In this document: positions 36,683 through 50,977 of the stretch, in pieces
Layout: each line of letters opens with the position of its first letter
How positions within the stretch are numbered: position 1 is the first letter of the stretch
Origin: Malaya genurostris
Taxonomy: Eukaryota > Arthropoda > Insecta > Diptera > Culicidae
Assembly (NCBI RefSeq): GCF_030247185.1
Contig: NC_080570.1
Span: forward strand, 125,852,650-125,916,649
DNA length: 64,000 nucleotides
Reading direction: 5' to 3'
The notes under the pieces: generated by a model
Databases searched by the model: none
What the model saw: the letters and a program-made list of their open reading frames with translations, nothing else
What the model was told of the DNA's origin: nothing
Program-made: the position numbers and the translations under genes

Positions 36683-37358
36683 GGCCATCGTCCAAGTACC
36701 ATGCGCGCGGGTGGTTTTAGGAAATTTTCGATGGAAATTTCGAAAAATTTGACAAAACCAAAAACATACAGACCTTTGAAATACTTTTATCTATCTACAA
36801 GGTGAAAATGACTGGAAAATTCGGAGGATTTTACGAGTCTTATCAAAAATAGCGCTGAAAAAATGAGCTTTTTTTTGTAATTTTTCACAATTATTTGAAA
36901 AAATAATTCGATGGAATGAAATTTTTTTTTTTCAAAAAAAACCTCATGCTGGCAACAAGGATCACATTCGGACACATTTTTGGAAAACCTTTTCACGCTT
37001 TTCATGGAAAATCAACAAATTTTATATAACCGATTTCGTGGAATGAAAAGCGTGAAAAGGTTTTCCAAAAATGTGTCCGAATATAATCTGTGTATCCATA
37101 ATAAAGTTTATTTGAAAAAAAAGTTTATGTCATCGCTTTATTTTTCCAGATAATTGTGAAAGATCACAAAAACACTCATTTTTAAGAGCTATTTTTGATA
37201 AGACTCGGAAAATCCTCCGAATTTTCCGGCCATTTTCACCCTGTATATAGATAAATGTATTTCAAAGGTCTGTATGTTTTTGGTTTTGGCAAATTTTTCG
37301 ACATTTCCATCGAAAATTTCCTAAAACCACCCGCGCGCATGGTACTTGGACGATGGCC
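36683..37358. mobile_element. long palindromic element flanked by TTAA
   Basis: GGCCATCGTCCAAGTACCAT at the left end has its exact reverse complement at the right end. Complementarity continues through most of the element, past GAAAATTTTCGATGGAAATTTCG, CCTTTGAAATAC and the central GAAAAGCGTGAAAAGG region, with a spacer of a few tens of bases near 37020 and some mismatches and indels. TTAA flanks it on both sides (36679-36682, 37359-37362), the target duplication of piggyBac-type transposases. It has no coding capacity. Confidence 0.85.
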
Positions 37359-37362
37359 TTAA

Positions 37363-38177
37363 CCTTTAAACGATTTCTTATAAAAACGGGCAAATTCATT
37401 TAAAAATCGTATTGGTGTTTAAAAAAAATTTTTATTCTGAGGTGGAAATGTTGATCTTAATTTTTGGTACGAAAACTAACGTTTATTTAGAATTGAGCAT
37501 TATACTTGGTTCAATATCATTTTTCAAATATCTGGAAATAACAAATAAAATATTCAAAATAAATGGTATTCGCTTGCTAAACATTCTTGTACTCGAGAAA
37601 TCAACATTACACTGGTTTTTGTTAAAAAAAAAATGTTGGTACGAAAAAAACTAACCTTACGCAATTTCACACATTTATGAAGATTTTCCATGTTTGATCA
37701 CAGTTCCAACTAGAACAAGTAGTCACTTTGAAATTGATTTTCTTCTACTCCGAGTATTATTTTTATTGTTGATATATATTTGTACTATTGAATAAACAAA
37801 AAAATCGTTTCAAATAACTACTGCCTATATGAGAATTTTCGGAAGAACACTTCTTTTCTTGGTTCCATTTTTCATTGGTAGATGTCGCTACTGGTAATTC
37901 AGTTTTGCGACAATGTGTCAATTTCCTATGACATAGAAAAATAAGTTATCTTTGGTGAAACCCGAAATATTCGCAATAAACAACTTGTCACATTCTCCCA
38001 CATGGTTGATTTTGAAAAAGAAATTAGAATGAAATGTCGTGCAACAATTTGTATACGGGTGACATAACGCAAAAACATGAGTGACTATCGATAATACGCA
38101 CATTTTGCACTGTCCCTGCACATCAGAACACTCAATTTTGTATGAATATGTGTGTACATATTTATCATGTTACCGGC
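37363..38177. other. unassigned interval upstream of the ERMARD-like gene
   Basis: No gene is recognised. The last few hundred bases should hold the promoter and 5' UTR of the next gene. Confidence 0.35.
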
Positions 38178-40131
38178 ATGAGTGTTGACGAAGAAAACGA
38201 ATGTTATTTTTGTGATGAAATCAAACAGTTGTTTCTAATTGAGAGTAACAATAGATGCGACACGTCTTCTGTCTGTAGTAGCAATAATAACACCAATTTT
38301 TGGAGGTGGGTGGAGGAATGTTTCGGTGACAGGCTAGGTAAGTAAACTAAAGTAATATGAAGTTTAGCTAGTACGATATTTTTATGCTACACTTCACAGT
38401 TTATCATGACCAACCGCTGTCATACGAATACTGTCGATCGGTAACACCGGCTTTTCATGAATTCCTAAGATGTTGCCCAACCGCCGTCTATTCGGAACAA
38501 ATGCTTTCGTGGACCGGTCGCTTAGATCTGCTCTCGTTAGCTGTTGGCATCGCAACGCAAGACACACTGCGCAGTTCGCTTATTCTAACATCGATTGTTG
38601 AATACTCGCTTGGCAATGTGTTTCAAACCAAGACCGGAACTGCACCTCCTCACTTGCTTCGCGATTTACTTATGGCCGATGCTTTGACCAGTGTATTAGG
38701 AGAAAATGCAGTGTATCTGCTGCGATTACTGCTAGGAACACCAAACGGAATCAACCTCCGCAATCTAGTTTGGCATGGCTTTGCTAGCCGAACCGATGTC
38801 AGTCCACTGTACATCAATTTTCTGTTGTTTATGCTGAGTTCCATTGGTGACCGGTTGGAAAAGATGAACTTTGTAGTCAGACACCGAAGATGTGCAGAAC
38901 AGTGGGGAGAACTTGTTGAATCAATCAAACTTGATCATTTTTATGAGGTATTATTCGAAGGAATACTACACGACATCAGTGCGTTGCCAGAAGTGCTGAA
39001 ATCAAATTGGTTACAAGCTATCCATCTCTACAGAAAAGGCGAGTTTTATCAATGTGTTTGTATAGCACTACCCCAATTGGAGATGTACCTACGAAAACTC
39101 TATGGGACATTGTACGATATCGATTATCGAGCAAAACTTAATGAGTATTACATTATAATGGATACGATATTCGAAGAATTTGATTCAATGAATGCTCGCA
39201 ATAAAATACATCGTCATTTCTCGACACCACTGTTAGAACTGGTTTACGATTTATTCTCAGCGCTTGAAGGTCCGCGAATACGGGATAAACTAAGCCATGG
39301 TGAACTCAAGCTATCACAAGTCGATGAAACACTAGCCAACAGAGTGCTATGCTTGTCTAATTTAATACTAATCAATGATAAAAACTTCCAGTATGTGAGC
39401 ATTTTTCATCCTAATGCAAAACTTAAACTTAGACTGAAGGAATGTGAAATTGCACTGGACATGATTGCCTTAATAGAACTACCAGTTGAATCTATGATTG
39501 AAACCGAAATTAGCCCTTTTCTGCCATCCGTTGGGATCCCTAGCCGGATACACATCTTTCATCGTGAGGCAAAGGAAGCTGAACTGGTCGGATTATTGAC
39601 ACGGATAAGCTCAGTTCAGAAAATGGCAGTGGATAATTTGTATGAGTCGTTAACCTCTCGATTGGATGCATTGGTCAGACGAGAACTGCGTTCAAGAGCA
39701 AGGAACACATTAGATAATATGGTTAGGATGTTCCCAACTGTTTGGCAAGGGTTGACGTTGGTTTTGCGAATAGTAAAGTGGATTTTCCATTGCCTTATGG
39801 AGTTGACCGAGCTACCAACTACCACGAAGGTAACACGGTAAGTACGTCCGTACCCTTGAACCGGATGTCTTGCTCGTATGAAAGGATTTCTCAAAATTCT
39901 ATTTTATCCTTTCAAAGGAACTGGATGTTTGGTGATTTTCCTCATTATATGTATCTTATATCTGCCGTTTTTCCTCCATTCTGCAGATTTCTAAAGTTTG
40001 TTCTAAAATATACGGAAAATGCAGCTAAAAATCTAAACTCGAAGAGCAACGCGTGGCAGCCCTTGTATGAAGCGACTAAGCGCGAGCTGTACGATAAAAC
40101 TAGACAGAACCTACCGATACTGCTGTGTTGA
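38178..40131 (+). CDS. ERMARD: ERMARD-like protein (DUF4209), three exons
   Basis: Likely counterpart of the ER membrane-associated RNA degradation protein (C6orf70), which in vertebrates is an ER protein linked to RNA decay and neuronal migration. Exons 38178-38337, 38400-39837 and 39987-40131 join in phase (GTAAGT donors; ACAG and GCAG acceptors) into 580 aa. The start at 38178 (MSVDEENECYF) has G at -3 and is preferred over 38142. LRNLVWHGF (about 173-181) is the conserved DUF4209 block. RNLVWH (174-179) and RDKLSH (348-353) both fit the RX4H pattern of HEPN ribonuclease domains. A hydrophobic stretch (WQGLTLVLRIVKWIFHCLM, about 501-520) could be a membrane anchor. AATAAA follows near 40202. 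It converges with the BCL7 gene, 420 bases away. Confidence 0.8.
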
Positions 40132-40551
40132 TATATATATGTATACGTGACTCATGTAACATTTACTGAACTTGTCGAATTAGTGAAAAGTGTGACTGTG
40201 GAAATAAATAATTTACATTTTGTATATTTTTCGAGAGGTCAACGATAAAGATAGACGCAGTAACAGTGGATAACTGTCAAGCCAACTGTCATACTAGAAA
40301 CTGTATCCCAATCTTCAGTGCTGTGTTACTCTCACTCCACTCGAAACATATAGAACACCTAATCCTATCTCTAAGACTTTATGCATCTTCGTAGCCACGT
40401 TTGTACAAATCAATTTTTTTCTTCACATTCAGATGATGCTCGGGTACCAAAACAAAAGTACTAACTTACGCATAATAGAGTTGGGATCAGTGAATCATGT
40501 TCCAGACCACATGACGTCAAAGGTTCGAATCCATAGATGAAAATTCCGTAT

Positions 40552-41099
40552 CTAATCACTCTTCAGCCGCTTCGGTACACTATCCGAGCCTTGTGAGTTC
40601 GAGTCCTCGGAGAAGGGCATATTCGACACGAACTCTGTCGCACCCTGAGAATCGCTTACAAGTGAGAAACCTATAACAAAAAAAAACGTTTATTTACGTG
40701 CACAAAAGCTTTGCCAAACGAATACCTACAGGTATTAGAATCTTCAGTGGTCAGCGCGAAATTCGAGTTCGAATTCGAATCCGTTCCTGGTTTTCTGCTG
40801 TTCTCCTTGTTTTCGCTACTGTTGCTATTACTATTACTATTGACCGTGGCTGCATTGCTGACCGATGTATTTAGTCCATTTACACCACCACTGCTCACCC
40901 CCGTTGCACCTTTCAGCAAACCAGCGCCCTTTTTGTTTTCCTTGCTGGAAATTGGGACCCACTTGAAGATTTTCATCGAGGTTTCACCGATCGTGACCCA
41001 CTTCTTCTCCCAACGACGAACACGGTCCATCGAGAGCATAAATTTTTTGACATCATCTTTCTTACTGGCACGCGTTTCGGCTCGTACACTGCGGGACAT
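40552..41099 (-). CDS. BCL7-like: BCL7-family protein (SWI/SNF complex subunit), two exons
   Basis: BCL7 proteins are small accessory subunits of BAF/SWI-SNF chromatin remodellers in the nucleus. Exon 1 (40730-41099) starts MSRSVRAETRASKKDDVKKF and holds the conserved BCL7 N-terminal block, including RRWEKKWVTIGETSMKIFKW (about 28-48), then a Ser/Asn-rich low-complexity stretch. The donor GTAGGT (phase 1) joins the acceptor TTGTTATAG at 40671, rebuilding Cys and reading CFSLVSDSQGATEF. The C-terminus is SQGSDSVPKRLKSD with stop TAG at 40552-40554. Total 162 aa, a normal size. The 59-base intron is short but well formed. The longer upstream frame (to 41159) is probably 5' UTR. Confidence 0.9.
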
Positions 41100-41784
41100 G
41101 TTCGGAAATGGTTTATCCTTTGACGACACACCAACCATAACACAATGCAGTACCCCCAATCGAAAGTAAGACGGAGAAAAATCGATGAATAGAAAAAAAA
41201 ATCAGCTAAGCACTATTAAATTTTAAGTTAAAATTACAAAAATTGTGCACCGGACGAGAAATTAGCGTTTTGTGTTCCCGAAGAAACAGTTGAACCAGTT
41301 TTAGTTTGTTTTTATTGCCGTTTTCTCACTGCACCCGACCGAAAAATATATGCTACACGAAAATGGATTCCTTGAAGCGTCTGTCACTGCTCTGTCCTTC
41401 TTCACATACAGAATCCACCTCCATGTTGTTATGTTTTTCGTTAGTATTAGTAAATGATGGCAGATTCAAATCAGGTGGGTATACACCTTTGAAGCTGAAA
41501 TGATTAGAGTAAAAATAGTAAAGTACAATTTCTAATTGTTAACAAATTTCGCGTTTTTGTGTCATCCATTTTGAAATGGAATTTCGGACGATTCGAATCT
41601 CTTTGAGAATTTTTCATGATAGTAAACGAAACAGAAAGACATTCAAAAACTAGTGTTTAATTTTGAGGGAACTTTATTGTATACTTTTTATTTTTACCTG
41701 AGCTCTCTTCAAAATGATGGATAATGGTAAGCTAATTTAAATACTATGCGATACACGTAAAATAGGTAATTATATGTAGAATTT
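41100..41784. other. BCL7 5' flank
   Basis: Expected to hold the BCL7 promoter. No other gene is recognised. Confidence 0.3.
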
Positions 41785-41907
41785 GATTTGGAATTCAGCA
41801 TGGTTTCCAAATGGATTTCGAATCAGATGCAACAACCGATTTCTACTAGCATCGGTTGTTGCATCTAATCCGGAATCCATTTGGAAATTGTATTGAACTC
41901 CGAATCC
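41785..41907. ncRNA. long hairpin, miRNA-precursor-like or short palindromic repeat
   Basis: AGATGCAACAACCGAT pairs perfectly with ATCGGTTGTTGCATCT across a 10-base loop. The stem extends outward through TTTCCAAATGGATT / AATCCATTTGGAAA and less perfectly to about 41785 and 41907, roughly 55 bases per arm. The small loop and imperfect lower stem fit a pri-miRNA, but a tiny MITE would look the same. No second copy was noticed in the window. Confidence 0.35.
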
Positions 41908-42094
41908 AGTTCCAGCCAAGTAAGAGCTGATGGCATTTAATTGTAACGGCACCAGTAGCCATCACATATACGAAAACCATTCGTCAGAGTGAGTCTACTG
42001 TCTCTGTTCGATAGATTGACCTTAATATTTCAATGCCAAGTCATTTTTAAAGCATGAACTTCTGGAACAAAACCCAATAAAAAAAAAGTTCAGC

Positions 42095-42340
42095 AACGCC
42101 ATTGCACGGTATCACATTCAACAATTCATGTCAATTGCATGGGTGCGCAGTGCTGCTATTTTGGCGCGCACGAATTTGACGTTTCTCTCCCCTTCTCTAT
42201 GTACGAGATTCGATGCGAACTCGCCTGAGGGCGCCATGTTCGCAAAAAGGGATGTTGCCAATGATTTGTTCGGGATATGTGAGAGCTGGATATCTTGTTA
42301 ATATGATGTCTTTGGTATAAGAGATATTCACATTGTAAAT
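42095..42340. repeat. repeat family G (GGATATCTTGTTAATATGATGTCTTTG end), copy 1
   Basis: Reads CAGCAACGCCATTGCACGG, GTGCTGCTATTTTGGCGCGC, GAGATTCGATGCGAACTCGCC, GTTGCCAATGATTTGTTCGGG, GAGAGCTGGATATCTTG, then ATATGATGTCTTTGG. Copies are at 42475-42612 and 45690-45908, and an inverted end fragment is at about 45308-45345. Confidence 0.65.
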
Positions 42341-42474
42341 TTTGAAAAGGCGCATAGTAAAGTAGAATTAAATAAACGAAGGATATTATTCTGAAATGAA
42401 GAGGAACGATTTCCACCACACCATCTGTAAAAGCTGCTGTATGATTTTTTCGTGGGTTTTGTTCCAGAAGTTCA

Positions 42475-42612
42475 TTTTCTCCCCTACTTCTATGTATAAG
42501 ATTCGATGCGGGCTTGCCTGGGGGCGACATGCTCGCAAAAAAGGATGTTGCCAATGATTTGTTCGGGAAATGTGAGAGCTGGATATCTTGTTAATATGAT
42601 GTCTTTGGTTAT
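42475..42612. repeat. repeat family G, copy 2
   Basis: Shorter copy from CTCCCCTACTTCTATGTATAAG to GATGTCTTTGGTT, about 85-90% alike by eye. Confidence 0.65.
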
Positions 42613-43180
42613 GGTGATTGTTTTGACATATCCCATGTATTTAGAAATATTTTTGATGAATTTTTCCATTTACTTGAGTTTGAACAAATGCAGATGGGAA
42701 AACCTTGCAAATATGGTTAAAAAAAGATTATTCACGTGTAGTCATCAAACATATGATTTAAAATTGTCCTATACACTTGAAAATCTCGGATGAAATTTGA
42801 TATTTTCAGTTCACATACAGATTTGATTTAGATGATAAAACATGAGAAAATGGACGAATAAAACAACTTTTGATCGTAATTTATCAATTAATCTCAAAAT
42901 CCAAGCATAAAAACAAAGAATATCCCAGATATGAAAACAGTACCAAACCTTACTTCTTCGAATTTGATATTTCATCTTACGATTTCATTTTAACGTTCAA
43001 TCAAACATTCCGTGGAAAGAGAAATTTATGATCGATTTTTTACCGAATTTTCACACCTTTTTGTATGTTAGTATTTGATTCATAAGAAAAAAACCCGTAA
43101 TTTTTTTCGAATCTGAAAATTATCACAATTGCTTAGTTCAAAGCTCGCCGCGATCGCAGAAGAGTTGATTGGGTTCTTCA
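42613..43180. other. AT-rich unassigned interval
   Basis: No gene or repeat recognised. Confidence 0.3.
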
Positions 43181-43305
43181 ATATTTGAAACACGAATAAA
43201 ACACCGCTGGGGCTGACAGTTTTTTTTGTTATAAAGTCCAGATTTAAATTTTATAACTGACATAAATTATGCATGTAGAACTAGAACAGTACTGAATATG
43301 CCCTT
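43181..43305 (+). repeat. MITE-like repeat family A, 5'-truncated copy
   Basis: Begins at ATATTTGAAACACGAATAAAAC and ends AGTACTGAATATGCCC. Confidence 0.65.
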
Positions 43306-44011
43306 ATGATGCCAAATTCCATATGAATTTCGTATGAATGTCTTTTTGTTTCACATGGAGATATCAATTGCATCACGATCCATATAAATACTCCGCATAC
43401 AAGTTCGTTTTTGAGAAAGATATGTTACATTCACACGCTTGTGAGGAATTATGGCAACCGTCAGAAGACTGGCTGCATTCCGGCTGCTGTCAAAGCTGTC
43501 CAGGCGAAATTATGTCATTATCTCGCCGTAAGTGGTTTGTTTATTTCTCTCTTCCTGTTTTTTTATTCGACTTCATTTGATATTTGTCAATCCCGCATGT
43601 ACATACAAAAAACGAATTTTAAGACGAGGTAAATGAGATTGAAATATGGGTATGTTTGGAAGTGAGAAAGCAATGTTATTGGCAATAACATTTTTCAAAA
43701 TTAGTATATTTGAATATTTTATAACTTATTGCCTTTCATATGTACTTTTCATTGAAAAAATAAAACCAAGGCGCTAAAAATGTAGAACCGATTCAAAACG
43801 GTTCTACCAATCTTGTATGGCAAGAATCCGACAGAAACAGAACCGTTAATAACCGCTAGGCGAAATTCTCTGCCGGAAACGGTAGTTGCATTGTTGCCAG
43901 ACTTTTGCCGAAATACTAGCAGAATTCCGGCAAAAATGGCTGCCACACATAGCTAGCCGTCTGGGGGGAAATCTGCTCGCCGCGCACAAGTGGGCAATGG
44001 AAAACGTATCT

Positions 44012-45310
44012 TACACTCTTAAATTTTATTGCTGAGTCTCGGTGAAAAAATTGTCGAGATTTTCACGGCAACCGTTTCGGCAAAATGCATAATTACTGGG
44101 AATCGTCGTAATCCTAAATTTGGTAACTGTCAATTATTGCCGAGCTTTACTGAAGTAATTTTGCTGTAGCTCATTTGAAGCGATCGGGATTGAAAAAAAT
44201 TCCAAAATCCAGTGTAAATTCCAAATTTCTATACGTTCATACACACCAATTAATTTTTATGAATGCCGGTAAAAATTTTACTGACTTTTAAACAGCAATC
44301 AGTTTTATATGCTGAATGTTCGGTAGAGTTGCACTGAAGTTCCTGTCATAATCATCTTTTATTACCGACGCTCAGTGAAGTTTACAAAAATCCGTAAATA
44401 AATGAACGTCGTGAACTATTACTGTTCTTCGGTAAATTTGACTGTATCCCGTGAAATTAAGGAAGCATATAGATTAAAAAATAACAAAATATTTTCGTCC
44501 AACAAGTGATTGATTTATTATTACTATTCAACAATGACTTATAATAATATAACTACGACTCATATTGCTATCGTTGATGGTAGCATAAACTACGTGATCA
44601 CCTGCTATTTTATAGAGCTGAAATATTAAGCTTAGAATATAAATTAAGAATATAGGTAATGATAAACTTGCTTACCATCAGGAAATTATAGAAAATTTAG
44701 CGTTTCGCGTGCAATTTTCTCGATGCAGGAGACTAAGTTTTCACTTTATCACTTCCGAAAATGAATCAATTTGACAGATATGATTCTCACCGAAAGAAAT
44801 CAGTAATGTTTACAAAAGTTCTTTGTTATAATTAATAGATTCATTGAAAATTGGCAAATCTTTTACTGAATTGGGAAAAACAAATCATGTCAGTAAAATG
44901 AAAGCGACTGTCCTATAATATTTGTATATAATTTAACGAAATCCGGTTGTTTATTGACAGATAACTGTGAATTGGATCGATTTTACAGTTCATCTAGAGA
45001 AAATAATGTTTTTTTTTGTTTTAATCGTAAAAATAATTACTGAACATCGAAAGGGAAATTTGGTGTGTACGCTATACTACTGCCACCTACTCGATTTTTC
45101 GTCGCAACCTTTCAAAACGTAGTAGGCAACACGAAATTTTACTGATTGTTCAATAATCCACATGTTCTTTCCCGAAATTCGTTAAACTAATATTCACATA
45201 TTTCGGCAAAGCGCACTCATAATATATTGTTGAACTTATCATTAAACAGGAAATATACCGAAATCAGCAAATCCGTTTGGCGAGATTTCGAACAGTGTGT
45301 TAGCTTTTAC
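44012..45310. repeat. dispersed repeat family N (TTGCCGAGATTT / TTTCGGCAA)
   Basis: Frequent motifs GAGTCTCGGTGAAAAAATTG, TTTCGGCAAAATGC, ATTGCCGAGCTTTACTG and TTTGGCGAGATTTCGAACAGTG in both orientations. The interior shares order with 57945-58200 (ACTGATTGTTCAATAATCCACATG, AATATACCGAAATCAGCAAATC). Related segments are at 53890-53990, 55344-55805 and 58440-58745; outer ends resemble TGTACACACTTA. No coding potential is conserved between copies. Confidence 0.5.
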
Positions 45311-45370
45311 CAAAGACATCATATTAACAAGGTATCCAGTGCTCACATTTCACGAAGAAATCATAAATGC

Positions 45371-45640
45371 ATGTTCAGAAGTGTTCTAGTTCTAGATGTA
45401 TAATTTATGACAGTTTTAACATTTAAATCTAGAATTTATAACAAAATAAACTACCAGCCCCAGCAGCGTTTTATCTGTTTCAAATTTAGAAAAAATAGAA
45501 CGGCAGCGTATACCAGTTTTAAATTATACAGTAGAACTGTTCGAATAAATAAAACTCAAACAGCTTGCTGGGTTTGTTTCTGTTTCAGTTATGTTAGAGA
45601 TCACCCATATGAATCTTGCAGCTTCCACATTTAATCTCGT
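45371..45640 (-). repeat. MITE-like repeat family A, copy 5
   Basis: Reverse-oriented copy from GTTCAGAAGTGTTCTAGTTC to CATATGAATCTTGCAGC, next to a family G repeat. Confidence 0.65.
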
Positions 45641-45689
45641 ACATACAAGTAGGCAGACCCTGTCAGCTTGGAGCGAAATCAATCTTCAG

Positions 45690-45908
45690 TCCAGCAACGC
45701 CATCGCACGGCATCACATTGAACAATTGTATTGGAGCGCAGTGCTGCTATTTTGGCGCGCACGAATTTGACATTTCTCTCCCCTACTTCTATGTACGAGA
45801 TTCGAAGCGGACTCGTCTGAGGGCACCATGCTTGCAAAAAAGGATGTTGCCAACGACTTGTTCGGGAAATGTGAGAGCTGGATATCTTGTTAATATGATG
45901 TCTTTGAA
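45690..45908. repeat. repeat family G, copy 3
   Basis: Starts TCCAGCAACGCCATCGCACGG and ends TAATATGATGTCTTTGAAG. Confidence 0.65.
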
Positions 45909-46204
45909 GTAGGTGAGAGAAATATACACGGAACCGCAAAACAACCTAATTTTAAGTACATTTCATCCAATTTGGAGATTCCGTTCAATAACATAATTTT
46001 AGGTAAAGTGGCTTTAGGTAGTTCCCGTAAGGCACGTTCAAAAATACTTAAAGATACGTAATATTTACTCTCGTTGAGTCGTATTGACTCAATTTCAGGT
46101 TGGTACGGTTTACTTAATTCTCGCATATCGAACGAAACTCTCGCGGTTGGGTGGTTTTGCTCTTTGTATTTTAACAACTTTTTTTTTGTTTCAATTATAG
46201 AGGT

Positions 46205-46330
46205 TTTAACATTGTCATTCGCCTCTTCGGGCCAGAAAAACTTTCTGACCCTATGTGCGAGGTTGGGAATCGAACCCAGGCGGGCTGCGTGAAAGGCATC
46301 GACTTACTCATCACGCTATACCCGTCCCCT
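46205..46330 (-). repeat. tRNA-derived SINE
   Basis: The clearest of three copies. Minus strand begins GGGGACGGGTATAGCGTGAT (A-box) and carries GGGTTCGATTCCCAACC (B-box), then a tail forming a GGGTCAGAAAG hairpin. The cloverleaf is incomplete, so a pol III-type SINE head rather than a tRNA gene. Confidence 0.7.
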
Positions 46331-49326
<2,996 letters not shown>

Positions 49327-49582
49327 TGAAGAACATAAACTAAATATGCGTCGTTTGACTACCATTTGCAAGTGATCGGAAGTCTTTATGTGATGACTGA
49401 ATCAATTTGATGCTAACATTGCATTAAGGCGGGGTATTGTTTTTTATTCGTTAAGTTTATTCGGATATTCTTATTGTAGATGTCAAGCATAAAATTAATA
49501 AATATATACAACGGTGGTACTCAATTTATACTGCTCGGTAAAACTGTTGTATTAAATATTCATAAGTTACACGTAAATTTGA

Positions 49583-50977
49583 TTACAAATCCAGCAATTT
49601 TTTATCGTTGAATTGTTTCAACATGGGCTTTACGATCGACTGAAACATTTTTCCACTGTACTGAATTTTTCTTACTTTTTCTGCTAGCTCTTCATTGGCA
49701 AAAGCCTCGAAGGATAATTCGACAGCATCTGTTTTTTCCATCATGACAATTGGAAGGATGGAAACAATCGACACCAAGGAAAAGAATTCCATTCTTCTAA
49801 TTTCATGCTGCACGTCAGCCATAGTCGGGATGCGCGAGTATCCGATCGTTTTCAATGTCTCACTCAAGGATTGATAGTAGATTCCAATAAGCTCGTCAGT
49901 TCGATTGCGTGTTTCCAAGTTAGGGCAGTTGGCAATGGCATAATTAAGGTCAACGCCAGGGCTCGAATAGAAACAAATTTGGTAGTCTACAAAAACAACA
50001 TCTTCCACTTTTCCCGATTGTGGGTTGTATTTGAACAGCATGTTATTACACCACAGATCACCATGGTTTAACACTTTGAAGCCATCCGTGAACTTCTGCG
50101 TTAGACAGGCTTCAATCTTCGCAACATAAACCGGCAATAGTTTCTTCAGTTTCACCAATATACTCGAATCGAAATTATCCCAACTGCTTTCTGCGACCTC
50201 AATGAGGGTGGCCAATCCTTTTTCGAAAATTATATTTATACAATCACTTTTCTGTTCAACTGCCGGGTTGAACATATTGAAATGGAAGTACTTATTCATC
50301 ACTCCCATGTTGCGTTCGGCGTATGCCATCGATGCAGCGTGATATTTGCCAATTTTGTGCATTATCAGGGCACAGTGATCAAAGTCGAGTCCAGCATGAC
50401 GATTTGCCATAACGTAGTTCAGTGATTTCAGATCTTGAAAAACTAGCATACACTCTGGGACACGTGTCGCGTAGAAGCATCTAAGGATATGTGAACAAAA
50501 ACCAAACGGTTTAGCCTAATAATCAGGCACAAATTGACAGACAATCACTCACTTGGCAGCAAAGAATTCATTGTTAGCGATTTTCGATAGCTGTGGAACA
50601 ACGTCAAGGAACATTTTTGCCTCTTTCTCGTAAACGTTCATCTCCTTAATCACTGATCCACGGCTTCCGGTGTCAGGTAAGCATTTTACTACTAAGGATA
50701 CCTGCTCTGATTTCTTAGCATTTGGAGAGGTTCTGAAACCGATTGTAAATCACAGTAAGAATTAGAACCACGAAGTTCACATGTCAGAAGCCAATTACCG
50801 AAACTTAATTTGAATACGAAATACATCACTCATGTAGTTGTCACCGCTCGAGGTTGCCGGAGATATTTCAAATTTTTCTACCACCAGGTTATCATTTTGG
50901 TACTCACTGACCAGTGACTTCTTAATCAACTCCTCATTCAAATAGTCTGGAATGATAAGCTGACTTGCGGCCGACAT
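49583..50977 (-). CDS. EcKinase-like (CHK/DUF1679 family) kinase 1, three exons
   Basis: Member of the insect ecdysteroid kinase-like family (EcKL), soluble small-molecule kinases that phosphorylate ecdysteroids or, for many members, probably xenobiotics; the substrate cannot be told. Exons 50799-50977, 50553-50732 and 49583-50480 join in phase (GTAATT and GTGAGT donors, CAG and TAG acceptors) to 418 aa. MLVFQDL starts the second lobe. NHGDLWCNN (HGD at about 259-261) is the Brenner-type catalytic loop, and VFVDYQ (Asp285) is the metal-binding Asp. SSPGVDLNYAI is typical of the family. It reads intact. It is a diverged paralog of the gene at 61.6 kb, with introns 1 and 2 placed differently. 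Confidence 0.92.

Noticed and set aside
40553..40670. Possible tRNA-derived SINE because of GAGTTCGAGTCCTC
   Set aside because: On the minus strand the segment is the last exon of BCL7, in phase with exon 1 and ending SVPKRLKSD-stop.
40711..41169. 152-codon plus-strand open frame
   Set aside because: It is the antisense shadow of BCL7 exon 1; its poly-Leu run reflects the Ser/Asn-rich stretch of BCL7.
46240..46330. Functional tRNA gene on the minus strand
   Set aside because: The A and B boxes are present but the arms do not close into a cloverleaf, and imperfect copies exist elsewhere in the window.
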